The notes beneath the pieces were generated by a model. That model was not told the DNA's origin and did not search any database. It saw only the letters and a program-made list of their open reading frames with translations. Position numbers and translations under genes: made by a program. Below are positions 35,349 through 43,569 of a stretch of 64,000 bases of DNA, piece by piece. Position 1 is the stretch's first letter, and each line of letters opens with the position of its first letter. The DNA comes from Streptomyces marinisediminis (GTDB lineage Bacteria; Actinomycetota; Actinomycetes; Streptomycetales; Streptomycetaceae), in the NCBI RefSeq assembly GCF_026262575.1, contig NZ_JAPKFL010000029.1:1-64000 (forward strand), read 5' to 3'.

Positions 35349-36362
35349 CTAGGGGAGAGTAACGACCGTCGCCGCGTACACGAGACCCGCCCCGAAGCCG
35401 ATGACCAGGGCGGTGTCGCCGCTCTTGGCCTGGCCGGTCGCCAGCATGCGCTCCATGGCGAGCGGGATGGAGGCGGCCGAGGTGTTGCCGGTGGTCTCCA
35501 CGTCGCGCGCGACCGCGACGTGTTCCGGCAGCCCCAGAGTCTTCACCATCGAGTCGATGATGCGCAGGTTGGCCTGGTGCGGGATGAAGACGTCCAGCTC
35601 CTGCGCGGTGAGCCCGGCGGCGTCCAGCGCCTGCTGGGCGACCTTGGCCATCTCGTACACGGCCCAGCGGAAGACCGTCTGGCCCTCCTGCCGGATCGCC
35701 GGGAACTTCCCGACCTGCTCGGCGGGGGTGAAGCGGTAGATGTCCCAGGAGACGGTCTGCGAGATCGTCTCGTGCTTGTCGCCCTCCGAGCCCCAGATCG
35801 TCGGGCCGATCTCCGGCGTCTGCGAGGGGCCGAGGACCGCGGCGCCCGCGCCGTCCCCGAAGAGGAAGGCGGTGGACCGGTCGGACAGGTCCGTGAGGTC
35901 CGACAGGCGCTCCACCCCGACGACCAGCACGTGGCGGGCGCTGCCCTCGACGATGAGGCCCTTGGCGATCGTCAGGCCGTAGCCGAACCCCGCGCAGGCG
36001 GCCGAGATGTCGAACGCGGCCGCCTTCCCGGCGCCGAGCTGGTGGGCGATCTCGGTGGCCACCGACGGCGTCTGCTTGAAGTGCGAGACGGTCGAGATGA
36101 CCACCGCGTCGACGTCCTCGGGGGCCAGCCCCGCGGCGGCCAGGGCCTTGCCCGAGGCGGCCAGCGTCATCTGCGTGACCGTCTCGTCCGGCCCCGCCCA
36201 GTGCCGGGTGGTGATGCCCGAGCGCGAGCGGATCCACTCGTCCGAGGAGTCGATGTGCTTGAGGATCTCCTCGTTCGGCACCACGCGGTCCGGGCGGTAC
36301 CCGCCGACGCCGAGGACCCGCGCGTACGGGGCCCCCTGGGCGGGCTTGATCTTCGCAGGCAT
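35349..36362 (-). CDS. fabH: Beta-ketoacyl-ACP synthase III FabH
   Basis: The 337-residue product has the KAS III triad C123 (DISAACAGFGYGL), H262 (IPHQANLRI) and N293 (TTGNTSAAS), and the substrate loop GITTRHWAGPDETV. It starts fatty acid chains by condensing acyl-CoA with malonyl-ACP. In Streptomyces it accepts branched starters. It lies 12 bp downstream of fabD and 76 bp upstream of acpP. Confidence 0.97.
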   Translation of the reverse strand: MPAKIKPAQGAPYARVLGVGGYRPDRVVPNEEILKHIDSSDEWIRSRSGITTRHWAGPDETVTQMTLAASGKALAAAGLAPEDVDAVVISTVSHFKQTPSVATEIAHQLGAGKAAAFDISAACAGFGYGLTIAKGLIVEGSARHVLVVGVERLSDLTDLSDRSTAFLFGDGAGAAVLGPSQTPEIGPTIWGSEGDKHETISQTVSWDIYRFTPAEQVGKFPAIRQEGQTVFRWAVYEMAKVAQQALDAAGLTAQELDVFIPHQANLRIIDSMVKTLGLPEHVAVARDVETTGNTSAASIPLAMERMLATGQAKSGDTALVIGFGAGLVYAATVVTLP

Positions 36363-36374
36363 GGGCTCGGGCTC

Positions 36375-37307
36375 CTATTCGGCAGTGCCGTGCTCGGCGA
36401 TCAGCTCACGGGCCGCGTCGAGCTGGTCGGGGGTCTTGAGCGCCAGCGTCCTCACGCCGGGCAGGGCGCGCTTGGCCAACCCGGTGAGCGTGCCGCCCGG
36501 GCAGAGCTCGATCAGGGCGGTGGCGCCCAGGCGCTGGAACGTCTCCATGCACAGGTCCCAGCGCACGGGGCTGGCCACCTGGTCCACCAGGCGGTCCACG
36601 AACTCCGGGCCGTCGGCGACGACCGCGCCGTCCCGGTTGGACACCAGCCGCAGCGCGGGCTCGCCCACGGCGACACCGGCGACCGCCTCCCGTAGCGCCC
36701 CGACGGCCGGCGCCATGTGCGCGGTGTGGAAGGCACCGGCCACCTTCAGCGCGCGCACGGCCCGGGCCCCCTCGGGCTTGTCGGCGGCCAGCTCGGCGAG
36801 CTGCTCGGTGGTTCCGGCGGCGACGATCTGGCCCGCTCCGTTGATGTTGGCCGGGGTCAGGCCCAGCTTCTCCAGGTGCGTCACGACGGTCTCGGCGTCA
36901 CCGCCCAGCACGGCCGACATGCCGGTGTCCGTCACCGCCGCCGCCTCGGCCATCGCCTGGCCGCGCCGGGTGACCACGGCCATCGCGTCCGCCTCCGGCA
37001 GCACACCGGCCAGCGCGGCGGCCGTCAGCTCGCCGACGCTGTGGCCGGCGACGACACCGGGGCGGGCGGCGGCCACGCCGTCCAGCAGGGCCCGGGCGGA
37101 GACCAGGCCCGCCGCCACCAGCAGCGGCTGGGCCACCGCGGTGTCGGTGATTTCCTCCGCGCCGGCCTCGGTGCCGTAGCGCACCAGGTCCAGGCCGGTG
37201 ATCTCCGACCACCGCGCGAGGGAATCGGCCACACCGGGGAGTTCGAGCCAGGGATTGAGGAAGCCGGGGGCCTGGGCGCCCTGGCCTGGAGCGACGAGTA
37301 CGAGCAC
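36375..37307 (-). CDS. fabD: Malonyl-CoA:ACP transacylase FabD
   Basis: The 310-residue product has APGQGAQ at its N-terminus, the nucleophile S90 in VAGHSVGEL, the R114/R115 carboxylate-binding pair in VTRRGQAMAEA, and H194 in GAFHTAHM. It loads malonate on ACP. The GTG at 37307 follows GAAGGTGGAAGG. The promoter region just upstream holds the candidate FasR site at 37376-37392. Confidence 0.97.
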   Translation of the reverse strand: MLVLVAPGQGAQAPGFLNPWLELPGVADSLARWSEITGLDLVRYGTEAGAEEITDTAVAQPLLVAAGLVSARALLDGVAAARPGVVAGHSVGELTAAALAGVLPEADAMAVVTRRGQAMAEAAAVTDTGMSAVLGGDAETVVTHLEKLGLTPANINGAGQIVAAGTTEQLAELAADKPEGARAVRALKVAGAFHTAHMAPAVGALREAVAGVAVGEPALRLVSNRDGAVVADGPEFVDRLVDQVASPVRWDLCMETFQRLGATALIELCPGGTLTGLAKRALPGVRTLALKTPDQLDAARELIAEHGTAE

Positions 37308-37375
37308 CCTTCCACCTTCTCCCGAGCTGTGGCGTCCGCGCTGATGGGGACCGAGACGAAGAACGCCCGAGTGAA

Positions 37376-37392
37376 TTGTGGACCTCGGACAA
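37376..37392 (-). promoter_or_regulatory. Candidate FasR operator upstream of fabD
   Basis: On the minus strand this 17-mer is TTGTCCGAGGTCCACAA, with TTGT and ACAA as inverted ends and TCC repeated inside. It lies about 70 bp upstream of the fabD start, between fasR and fabD. FasR is known to bind the fabD promoter region in S. coelicolor; matching this exact sequence to its site is my inference. Confidence 0.4.
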
Positions 37393-37401
37393 AGACGCGC
37401 G

Positions 37402-38625
37402 TCAAGGCCGTCCGAGCGGCGCGCCCTCCGCGAGACGCCCCAGGATCAGCGCGATACGCAGGGTGAACGCCGAGCGCACGTCCGACGGCGACCAGCCGGT
37501 GACGTCTGTCACACGTCGCAGCCGGTAGCGGACGGTGTTGGGGTGAACGAACAGCATCCGCGCGGCCCCCTCCAGGCTACTGGCCTGCTCCAGATAGACG
37601 CTCAGCGTTTCCAGCAGCGCCGAGCCGGCCTCCTCCAGCGGTCTGTAGATCTCCTCCACCAGCAGCGCCCGCGCCGCCGGGTCTCCGGCCATCGCGCGCT
37701 CGGGCAGCACATCGTCCGCGAGTACCGGACGCGGCGCGTCCGGCCACGCCGAGCACGCCCGCAGCCCGGCCGCCGCCGCCTGCGCCGACCGCGTGGCCGA
37801 CAGCAGGTCGCCGACCACCGGGCCCGCCACCACCGGACCCGGCGCGAACGGCCCGATCAGCGACCTGGCCGCCTTCAGCGGATCGGCCGCCCCGCCCGCG
37901 ACCACCACCAGGCGGCTGCCCAGCACCCCCGTCAGCACCTGGAGCTTGGCGTACCGCGCGGCGCGGCGGATCGCCTCCACCGTCAGCTCGCTGTCCCCCT
38001 CCGGCGCGTTGCCCAGCACCACGCACACGTGGTCGGGGGAGTTCCAGCCCAGCGCCGCCGCGCGGGACACCGCGCCCTCGTCCGCCTCGCCGGAGAGCAC
38101 CGCGTTGACCACGAGCGACTCCAGCCGCGCGTCCCACGCGCCGCGGGCCTCGGCGGCCTGCGCGTACACCTGCGCGGTCGCGAACGCGATCTCGCGCGCG
38201 TAGACCAGCAGCGCCTCGCGCAGCACCGCCTCGTCGCCCGGCGCCGCCACCTCGTCGATGGCCGCCTCCACGACCTCGATCGTCGTGCGCACCATCTCCA
38301 CCGTCTGACGCAGGGTGACCGCCCGGGTCAGCTCGCGCGGGGCCGTGCCGAAGACGTCCGTGCTGATCGCCCGCGGCGCCTCCGGGCGGCGGAACCACTC
38401 GGTGAACGCGGCGATGCCCGCCTGCGCCACCAGCCCGATCCACGACCGGTTCTCCGGGGGCATCGCGCGGTACCAGGACAACTGCTCGTCCATCCGCGCG
38501 ATGGCGGCCGCCGCCAGTTTGCCGGAGTGCTGCTGCAGGCGGCGCAGCGTCGCCGCGTGCGGGTGGTCGGGCACGGGCTGCGGGGTGGTCTCAGAGGGTT
38601 CGGGCACGGCACAAGCCTGCCTCAT
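37402..38625 (-). CDS. fasR: FasR-type regulator of fatty acid synthesis (PucR-like HTH)
   Basis: The 407-residue product ends in the HTH MLFVHPNTVRYRLRRVTDVT and has a GGDEF-like/PucR middle region (SPDHVCVVLGNAPEGDSELT). It sits directly upstream of fabD-fabH-acpP-fabF, the position of fasR in S. coelicolor, where it activates that operon. I use the ATG at 38625; an in-frame GTG at 38607 with GAGGCAGG upstream is an alternative. It is a paralogue of the PucR regulator at 27-28 kb. Confidence 0.92.
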   Translation of the reverse strand: MRQACAVPEPSETTPQPVPDHPHAATLRRLQQHSGKLAAAAIARMDEQLSWYRAMPPENRSWIGLVAQAGIAAFTEWFRRPEAPRAISTDVFGTAPRELTRAVTLRQTVEMVRTTIEVVEAAIDEVAAPGDEAVLREALLVYAREIAFATAQVYAQAAEARGAWDARLESLVVNAVLSGEADEGAVSRAAALGWNSPDHVCVVLGNAPEGDSELTVEAIRRAARYAKLQVLTGVLGSRLVVVAGGAADPLKAARSLIGPFAPGPVVAGPVVGDLLSATRSAQAAAAGLRACSAWPDAPRPVLADDVLPERAMAGDPAARALLVEEIYRPLEEAGSALLETLSVYLEQASSLEGAARMLFVHPNTVRYRLRRVTDVTGWSPSDVRSAFTLRIALILGRLAEGAPLGRP

Positions 38626-38745
38626 GGCCGCACCGCCCCGGGACCCTGCCCCTGCGCCGCCCGGCGCGGGCGGGGGTGCGGGCGGCCGGACGCGGGCGAC
38701 CGGGGGCGGGCGGCCCGGCGCGGGTCCGGCCGCTACCGTGGGGGC

Positions 38746-39420
38746 ATGCTGGACGTGCGCAGGGCCGGGGAGCGCTACCGGGGCGGGGACGCGGACGCCG
38801 GAGTCGACACCCGGCACGCCTTCTCCTTCTCCGGCCACTACGACCCCGACAACACCGGATTCGGCCTCCTCGTCGCCTGCAACGAGGAACGGCTCGCGCC
38901 CGGCGCCGGGTTCGACACCCACCCCCACCGCGACCTGGAGATCGTCACCTGGGTGGCCGAGGGGGAGCTGACACACGCCGACTCCACCGGGCACACCGGC
39001 GTCGTCCGCCCCGGCGACCTCCAGCACCTGAGCGCCGGGTCCGGCGTCCGGCACAGTGAGCGCAACACCGGCGGCACGCCGCTGCGGTTCGTGCAGATGT
39101 GGCTGGTGCCCGGCGTCTTCGGCGTCCCGCCCCGGTACGCGGTCGTGCCCGCCCCCGCCGACGCGGCCCCGTACGCGCTGGAGCGGACGCGGGCGGTGCT
39201 GCACGTCGGCCGTCCGCGCACCGGCGCGTGCGCCGTCGTCCCCGCCGCGCCGTGGGTCTACGTGCACGTCGTGCGCGGTGAGGTCGAGCTCCTCGGCGCG
39301 CGGCTGCGCGACGGCGACGCCGCCCGGCTGCGCGACGCCGGGGAACTCACCGTGCGCGCGGCCACCGGTGACGCGGAGTTCCTGGCGTGGGAGATGCACG
39401 CCGAGCCGGCCTACGGCTGA
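38746..39420 (+). CDS. Pirin-family protein
   Basis: The 224-residue product has the pirin cupin motif with metal ligands in FDTHPHRDLEIVTWVAEGEL and the following HLSAGSGVRHSERN, then RFVQMWLVPG. Bacterial pirins bind iron and some act as quercetinases or regulators of metabolic enzymes. In Streptomyces a pirin affecting acyl-CoA dehydrogenase and redox balance is known, so location next to fasR is suggestive. TACCGT lies 6 nt before the ATG, indicating a leaderless transcript. Confidence 0.92.
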   Translation: MLDVRRAGERYRGGDADAGVDTRHAFSFSGHYDPDNTGFGLLVACNEERLAPGAGFDTHPHRDLEIVTWVAEGELTHADSTGHTGVVRPGDLQHLSAGSGVRHSERNTGGTPLRFVQMWLVPGVFGVPPRYAVVPAPADAAPYALERTRAVLHVGRPRTGACAVVPAAPWVYVHVVRGEVELLGARLRDGDAARLRDAGELTVRAATGDAEFLAWEMHAEPAYG

Positions 39421-39483
39421 GCGGCGCGGCACCGGGCGGCCGCGGTGGGCGCGGTGGGCCGGACCCGGCCGAGGCGCACGGTC

Positions 39484-40296
39484 TCAGGCCAGCTCCGCGA
39501 GGACGGCGTCGGTGAAGGGGGGCCACGCCGCCACCGCCCACTCCCCGAACGCGCGGTCGGCGAGCGCCACGCACGCCGCTCCGACGCTCGGGTCGACCCA
39601 CAGGAAGGTGCCCGCCTGCCCGAAGTGTCCGAACGTCCGCGGCGAGGAGTGCGCCCCCGTCCAGTGCGGCGACTTGGTGCCGCGGATCTCCACCCCGAGC
39701 CCCCAGTCGTTGGGGGACTGGTTGCCGTACCCGGGAAGTACCCCGCGCGTGCCCGGGAACTGCACGGAGGTCGCCTCCTCCAGCGTCCGGCGGTGCACCA
39801 GCCGCGGGTCCAGCAGCTCGGCCGCGAACCGCGTCAGGTCGCCCAGGGTGGAGACGCCGTCCTTGGCGGGGGAGCCGTCCACCGTGGTCGCCCCCATGCC
39901 CAGGGGCTGGAGCACCGCCTGGCGCACGTAGTCCGCGAACGGGATGTCGCTGGCCTTGGCGACGTGGTCGCCCAGCGCCTCGAAGCCGGTGTTGGAGTAG
40001 ATGCGCCGACTGCCGGGCTCGGCCATCGTCCGGTCCTCGTCGAAGGCCAGGCCCGAGGTGTGCGCGAGCAGGTGGCGCACCGTCGCACCGGGCGGCCCGG
40101 CCGGCTCGTCCAGCTCCACCGCGCCCTCCTCGACGGCGACCAGCACGGCGTAGGCGGCCAGCGGCTTGGTCACCGAGGCGAGGGCGAAGCGCCGGTCGAC
40201 GGGGCCGTGGGCGCCCGCCACGGTGCGGTCCGCTCGGACGACGGCCGCCGCCGCCGTGTCCACCGGCCAGTTGTCGATCATCCGCAGGCTCTCCAT
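39484..40296 (-). CDS. Serine hydrolase, beta-lactamase/esterase (class C-like) family
   Basis: The 270-residue product has the SxxK motif in LASVTKPLAAYAVL, the YxN motif in IYSNTGFEALGDHV and a C-terminal HFGQAGTFLWVD in place of KTG. It is shorter than true class C beta-lactamases and has no signal peptide, so it is likely a cytosolic esterase or amidase. ATG at 40296; a second in-frame ATG five codons later is possible. It is divergent from the merR gene. Confidence 0.88.
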   Translation of the reverse strand: MESLRMIDNWPVDTAAAAVVRADRTVAGAHGPVDRRFALASVTKPLAAYAVLVAVEEGAVELDEPAGPPGATVRHLLAHTSGLAFDEDRTMAEPGSRRIYSNTGFEALGDHVAKASDIPFADYVRQAVLQPLGMGATTVDGSPAKDGVSTLGDLTRFAAELLDPRLVHRRTLEEATSVQFPGTRGVLPGYGNQSPNDWGLGVEIRGTKSPHWTGAHSSPRTFGHFGQAGTFLWVDPSVGAACVALADRAFGEWAVAAWPPFTDAVLAELA

Positions 40297-40329
40297 GGCC
40301 CCCGAGCGTACGGGACGGAGGAAACGCCC

Positions 40330-40360
40330 TTGCCTGGAGTGCGCTCCAGCCCTCTAGCGT
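40330..40360 (+). promoter_or_regulatory. MerR-type promoter with 19-bp spacer and dyad operator
   Basis: TTGCCT (40330-40335) and TAGCGT (40355-40360) are separated by 19 bp, the long spacer typical of MerR-activated promoters. The spacer holds the dyad CTGGAG-TGCG-CTCCAG (40334-40349). The ATG of the merR gene follows the -10 by 7 nt, so the message is leaderless and the regulator controls its own operon. Confidence 0.8.
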
Positions 40361-40367
40361 TCCCGGC

Positions 40368-40934
40368 ATGACCGTGCTCGACGACACCACGCACCACACA
40401 GAGCGGGACGAGACCGAACAGCACGAGACCGAAACCGGGGGCGGGCCCGGCACCGTCGCCGTCGCGGAGGGCGGGGCCGGGCCCGTGTGCCAAGGCGGCG
40501 CGCTGCCCGACGCCTGCGCGACGGTGGACGTGCCCCACCCCCGCCCGGACGGCACCGACCGCTACACCATCGGCGAGGTGGCGGCGGTGACCGGACTGAG
40601 CGCGGACACCCTGCGCTGGTACGAGCGGATCGGCCTGCTGCCGCACGTCGACCGCTCGCACACCGGACAGCGCCGCTTCTCCAACCGGGACCTCGACTGG
40701 CTCTCGCTCGTCGGGAAGCTGCGGCTGACCGGGATGCCGGTGGCGGACATGGTCCGCTACGCCGAGCTCGTCCGGCAGGGCGAGCACACCTACCCCGAGC
40801 GGCTGCGGCTGCTGCGCACGACCCGCGAGAGCGTGCTCCGCCGCGTCGCCGAGCTCCGGGACACCCTGGCCGTACTCGACTACAAGATCGACATCTACGC
40901 GCACGCCGCACCGGCGTCGGAGAGGCAGCGATGA
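40368..40934 (+). CDS. MerR-family transcriptional regulator
   Basis: The 188-residue product has a MerR DNA-binding domain (YTIGEVAAVTGLSADTLRWY at about 65-84, then ERIGLLPHVDRS and GQRRFSNRDLDWL) and a short C-terminal coiled coil. An unusual ~64-residue N-terminal extension, rich in Asp, Glu, Thr and His with two cysteines, precedes it. Promoter position supports the ATG at 40368, so the extension appears real. The stop overlaps the aldo/keto reductase start (ATGA). It likely activates this two-gene operon in response to an electrophile or drug. Confidence 0.92.
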   Translation: MTVLDDTTHHTERDETEQHETETGGGPGTVAVAEGGAGPVCQGGALPDACATVDVPHPRPDGTDRYTIGEVAAVTGLSADTLRWYERIGLLPHVDRSHTGQRRFSNRDLDWLSLVGKLRLTGMPVADMVRYAELVRQGEHTYPERLRLLRTTRESVLRRVAELRDTLAVLDYKIDIYAHAAPASERQR

Positions 40935-42022
40935 ACTCCACCAGCCACCCCGCCAACGACCCCGCCAACGACCCCGCCAACGGCCCCGCCAACGACCCCG
41001 CCAACGGCCCCGCCCAGCCCCTGCCCGACGCGCCCCTGGGCGACAGCGGCCTGCGCGTGGGCGTGCAGGGCCTGGGCTGCATGGGCATGAGCTTCGCCTA
41101 CGGCCCCACCGACGCCGACGAGGCCCGCCGCACGCTCGACCACGCCCTGGAGCTGGGCGTCACCCTCCTGGACACCGCCGACCTGTACGGCTACGGCGCC
41201 AACGAGGAGTTCCTCGCCCCCTTCGTCCGGGCCCACCGCGACGCCCTGGTGGTGGCGACCAAGTTCGGCATCGTGTACGGCTCGGACGGCCCCTCCGGCC
41301 ACGGCGTCCGCAACGACCCGGCCTACGTCCGGCAGTGCGTCGAAGGCAGCCTGCGCCGACTCGGCGTCGACATCATCGACCTCTACTACATGCACCGCCG
41401 CGACCCGGAGGTGCCCATCGAGGAGACCGTCGGCGCGATGGCCGAACTGGTCGCCGAGGGGAAGGTCCGCGCGCTGGGGCTGAGCGAGGTGACCGGCGCC
41501 GAGCTGCGCGCGGCGCACGCCGTCCACCCGATCGCGGCCCTCCAGTCGGAGTGGTCCGTCTTCAGCCGCGACGTGGAGCGCACGGCCGTGCCCGCCGCCC
41601 GCGAACTGGGCGTGGCCTTCGTGCCCTACTCGCCGCTCGGACGCGGGTTCCTCACCGGCTCCTTCACCCGGGCCGACCAGGAGCTGTCCCCGGACGACTT
41701 CCGGCGCACCATGCCCCGCTTCACCGGCGAGAACGCCCACGTCAACGCGGCCCTGCTGGACCCGCTGCGGGCGATCGCGCAGCGGCGCGGGCTGACCCCG
41801 GCCCAGGTCGCCCTGGCCTGGGTGCAGCAGCAGGCGGACGTGCACGGGCTCACCGTCGTCCCCATCCCCGGCACCCGGCGCCGGACCCGGGTGGCGGAGA
41901 ACGTGGCCGCGGCCCGGGTCCGGCTGGCGGCGGCCGAGCTGGCGGAGCTGGAGCCGCTGGCCGCCCAGGTGGCCGGGGACCGGTACGCCAGCATGGCGCT
42001 CACCAGCGCCGGACGCGAGTAG
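40931..42022 (+). CDS. Aldo/keto reductase
   Basis: The 363-residue product has the AKR barrel motifs GLGCMGMSFAYGP, LLDTADLYGYGANEEF (catalytic Asp and Tyr), VVATKFGIVYG (Lys) and YYMHRRDPEVPIEETV (His). It reduces aldehydes or ketones with NADPH. The N-terminus carries five PAND/PANG units from a 12-nt tandem repeat before the conserved core begins near residue 30. It is co-transcribed with merR, matching a common Streptomyces MerR-AKR pair. A hairpin 57 bp after the stop can terminate the message. Confidence 0.94.
   Translation: MNSTSHPANDPANDPANGPANDPANGPAQPLPDAPLGDSGLRVGVQGLGCMGMSFAYGPTDADEARRTLDHALELGVTLLDTADLYGYGANEEFLAPFVRAHRDALVVATKFGIVYGSDGPSGHGVRNDPAYVRQCVEGSLRRLGVDIIDLYYMHRRDPEVPIEETVGAMAELVAEGKVRALGLSEVTGAELRAAHAVHPIAALQSEWSVFSRDVERTAVPAARELGVAFVPYSPLGRGFLTGSFTRADQELSPDDFRRTMPRFTGENAHVNAALLDPLRAIAQRRGLTPAQVALAWVQQQADVHGLTVVPIPGTRRRTRVAENVAAARVRLAAAELAELEPLAAQVAGDRYASMALTSAGRE
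40949..41008. repeat. 12-nt tandem repeat (five copies) in the aldo/keto reductase N-terminus
   Basis: Five copies of CCCGCCAACGRC encode PAND or PANG. All remain in frame. The repeat lies outside the conserved barrel, so copy number may vary freely among strains. Confidence 0.9.
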
Positions 42023-43302
42023 CGGCACGCGCCCCCTTCCGCCGGTGCCCTCCCGGGACGCCTCACCCGGGGCCGGACGTGCCCCGCGCCACCGTCGGCG
42101 CGGGGCACGGCGTCGTACCGGCCCAGGGTGATCGCCGCGTACGCCGCGAGCGAGGCGGTGCCCGGAGCGAAGTAGCCGTCGTGACCCTCGGCGCCCGCGG
42201 CGGAGACGACGCGGGCGCCGAACGCGGGGTCGGTCGGGTCGGTGCCGTGGCCGAGGCCGAGCAGGCGGACGTGGGGCACGTGGGCGACCCAGTCGGCCTC
42301 GGCCAGCTCGGTGGCCCACACCCGGCGCGCGCCGGGCACGTCCGCGGCGTGCGACAGGCCGGTGCCGGGGCTGCCCAGGAACACCACGTCGCCGGCGTCC
42401 GCCCGGTCCGCGCCCGCCCGGTCCGGGTCCGTTCGATCCGCGTCCGTTCGACCGGCGTCCGTCCGGTGGGTGTCCGCCCGGTCCGCGTCCGCCCGCGCGC
42501 ACAGCAGCGAGCCGTAGCTGTGGCAGAACAGGGCGGGGGCGGCCGCGTCGGTGGTCGCGGCCAGGCCGGTCAGGAAGCGCGTCAGCCGGGGCGCGCCCGC
42601 TTCGGCGAGGCGGTCGGTGGCGGCGTCGATGCCGAGGCCGTCGGGTGTGGTGTAGCCGACCCAGGCGACGACGGCCGTCGGCACCCCGGGGGCCGTCCGC
42701 TCCAGGCGCGCGTGCAGGTTGCGGGCGGCGGTCCGGGCGCCGTCGTGGTCGGCGAGGTCCAGGTCGGACCCGGGCACCACGACGGCCACCCGGCGCGCCC
42801 GGGACAGGTCGCCGACCACCTCGGTGACCAGGCCGCGGCCGCGAGGGTCGAAGGCCAGCAACTGACGCTCACCGGGCAGCGGTCGGCCGGTGTGCCGGGC
42901 GTAGGCCAGCGCGTTGGCCGCGTACCGCAGCGCCACCGGGGCGCCGTCCAGGTTGCCCACCACGCCCGGGTGGCGCTCCGCCAGCTCCCGGCGCGCGTCC
43001 GGGCTGAGCGAGGCGAAGAACGCGGCGACGCGCCGCGGGGACGCCGTCGCCGGGTCGGGCAGCTCACGGCCCTGCACGGTGTCGGCCCGCCACGCCGCCG
43101 TGCCCGGTGGCGGGCCGGTGATCGGTTGCTGCTGCGGGCCCGCCGCCCAGCCTCCGGCCCCGACCACGGCGGTCAGCGCCAGCGTCCCCGCCGCCGTCGC
43201 GCGGGCCAGCCGTCGGCGCGCGGTCCGGGCGGCCGCCCACCCGGTCCGGTGGGCGTCGACGCCCCTGGTGCCGCCGCTCCGTACCGCTTTCCGCTGCCAC
43301 AT
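41626..43302 (-). CDS. DUF1023 alpha/beta hydrolase with run-on C-terminus
   Basis: The frame encodes 558 residues. An N-terminal signal/anchor helix (ATAAGTLALTAVVGAGGWAA) is followed by the hydrolase core with NLDGAPVALRYAANALAYAR, VVVPGSDLDL and the nucleophile elbow FCHSYGSLLC. The family normally ends soon after SLAAYAAITLGRYDAV (about 42110), as its paralogue at 45324 does. Here the frame has no stop and runs about 400 bp into the convergent aldo/keto reductase gene, crossing a terminator hairpin on the way. I suspect a lost stop or small frameshift near 42100, or a sequencing error. A 15-nt repeat expansion follows the nucleophile. The start ATG at 43302 follows GAGGGAG. Confidence 0.72.
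   Translation of the reverse strand: MWQRKAVRSGGTRGVDAHRTGWAAARTARRRLARATAAGTLALTAVVGAGGWAAGPQQQPITGPPPGTAAWRADTVQGRELPDPATASPRRVAAFFASLSPDARRELAERHPGVVGNLDGAPVALRYAANALAYARHTGRPLPGERQLLAFDPRGRGLVTEVVGDLSRARRVAVVVPGSDLDLADHDGARTAARNLHARLERTAPGVPTAVVAWVGYTTPDGLGIDAATDRLAEAGAPRLTRFLTGLAATTDAAAPALFCHSYGSLLCARADADRADTHRTDAGRTDADRTDPDRAGADRADAGDVVFLGSPGTGLSHAADVPGARRVWATELAEADWVAHVPHVRLLGLGHGTDPTDPAFGARVVSAAGAEGHDGYFAPGTASLAAYAAITLGRYDAVPRADGGAGHVRPRVRRPGRAPAEGGACRYSRPALVSAMLAYRSPATWAASGSSSASSAAASRTRAAATFSATRVRRRVPGMGTTVSPCTSACCCTQARATWAGVSPRRCAIARSGSSRAALTWAFSPVKRGMVRRKSSGDSSWSARVKEPVRNPRPSGE
42079..42108. terminator. 12-bp perfect hairpin between aldo/keto reductase and hydrolase
   Basis: GTGCCCCGCGCC (42079-42090) pairs exactly with 42097-42108 around ACCGTC. 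It starts 57 bp after the aldo/keto reductase stop and lies where the convergent hydrolase gene would be expected to end. Confidence 0.8.
42395..42499. repeat. 15-nt tandem repeat (about seven copies) inside the DUF1023 hydrolase
   Basis: Seven imperfect copies of a 15-base unit (GCGTCCGCCCGGTCC type) encode a pentapeptide series of the form DADRA/DTHRT/DAGRT on the minus strand. It interrupts the hydrolase shortly after the CHSYGS nucleophile elbow, at a place where the paralogue has an ordinary helix. Confidence 0.88.
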
Positions 43303-43569
43303 CCGGCGCTCCCTCGCTCGCTTCCGGTGGGGTCGCCGGAGAGCGTGCGCGGACGGCCGTGGACGCCGCGTCACCCCGCGGAGCCATCCGCGGGGTGGTA
43401 CCGGGGTAGGGGCAGGGGGAGACCGGGGGCGGGGTCGGGCTCCGCGTGCGTCCGGGTGTGCCGCAGGGGGCGCGGGGGCGGTACGGGGCCGCGCGCCGGA
43501 CGTTTCCGGCCGCTTCGAACCGCTCGGGACGTCGCGGGTCGTGCGGGACGTCGCGGGCCGCTCGGTCGG

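Noticed and set aside
42395-42499. 15-nt repeat as a regulatory iteron cluster
   Set aside because: All units remain in frame inside the hydrolase gene and follow codon structure, so slippage in coding DNA is simpler.
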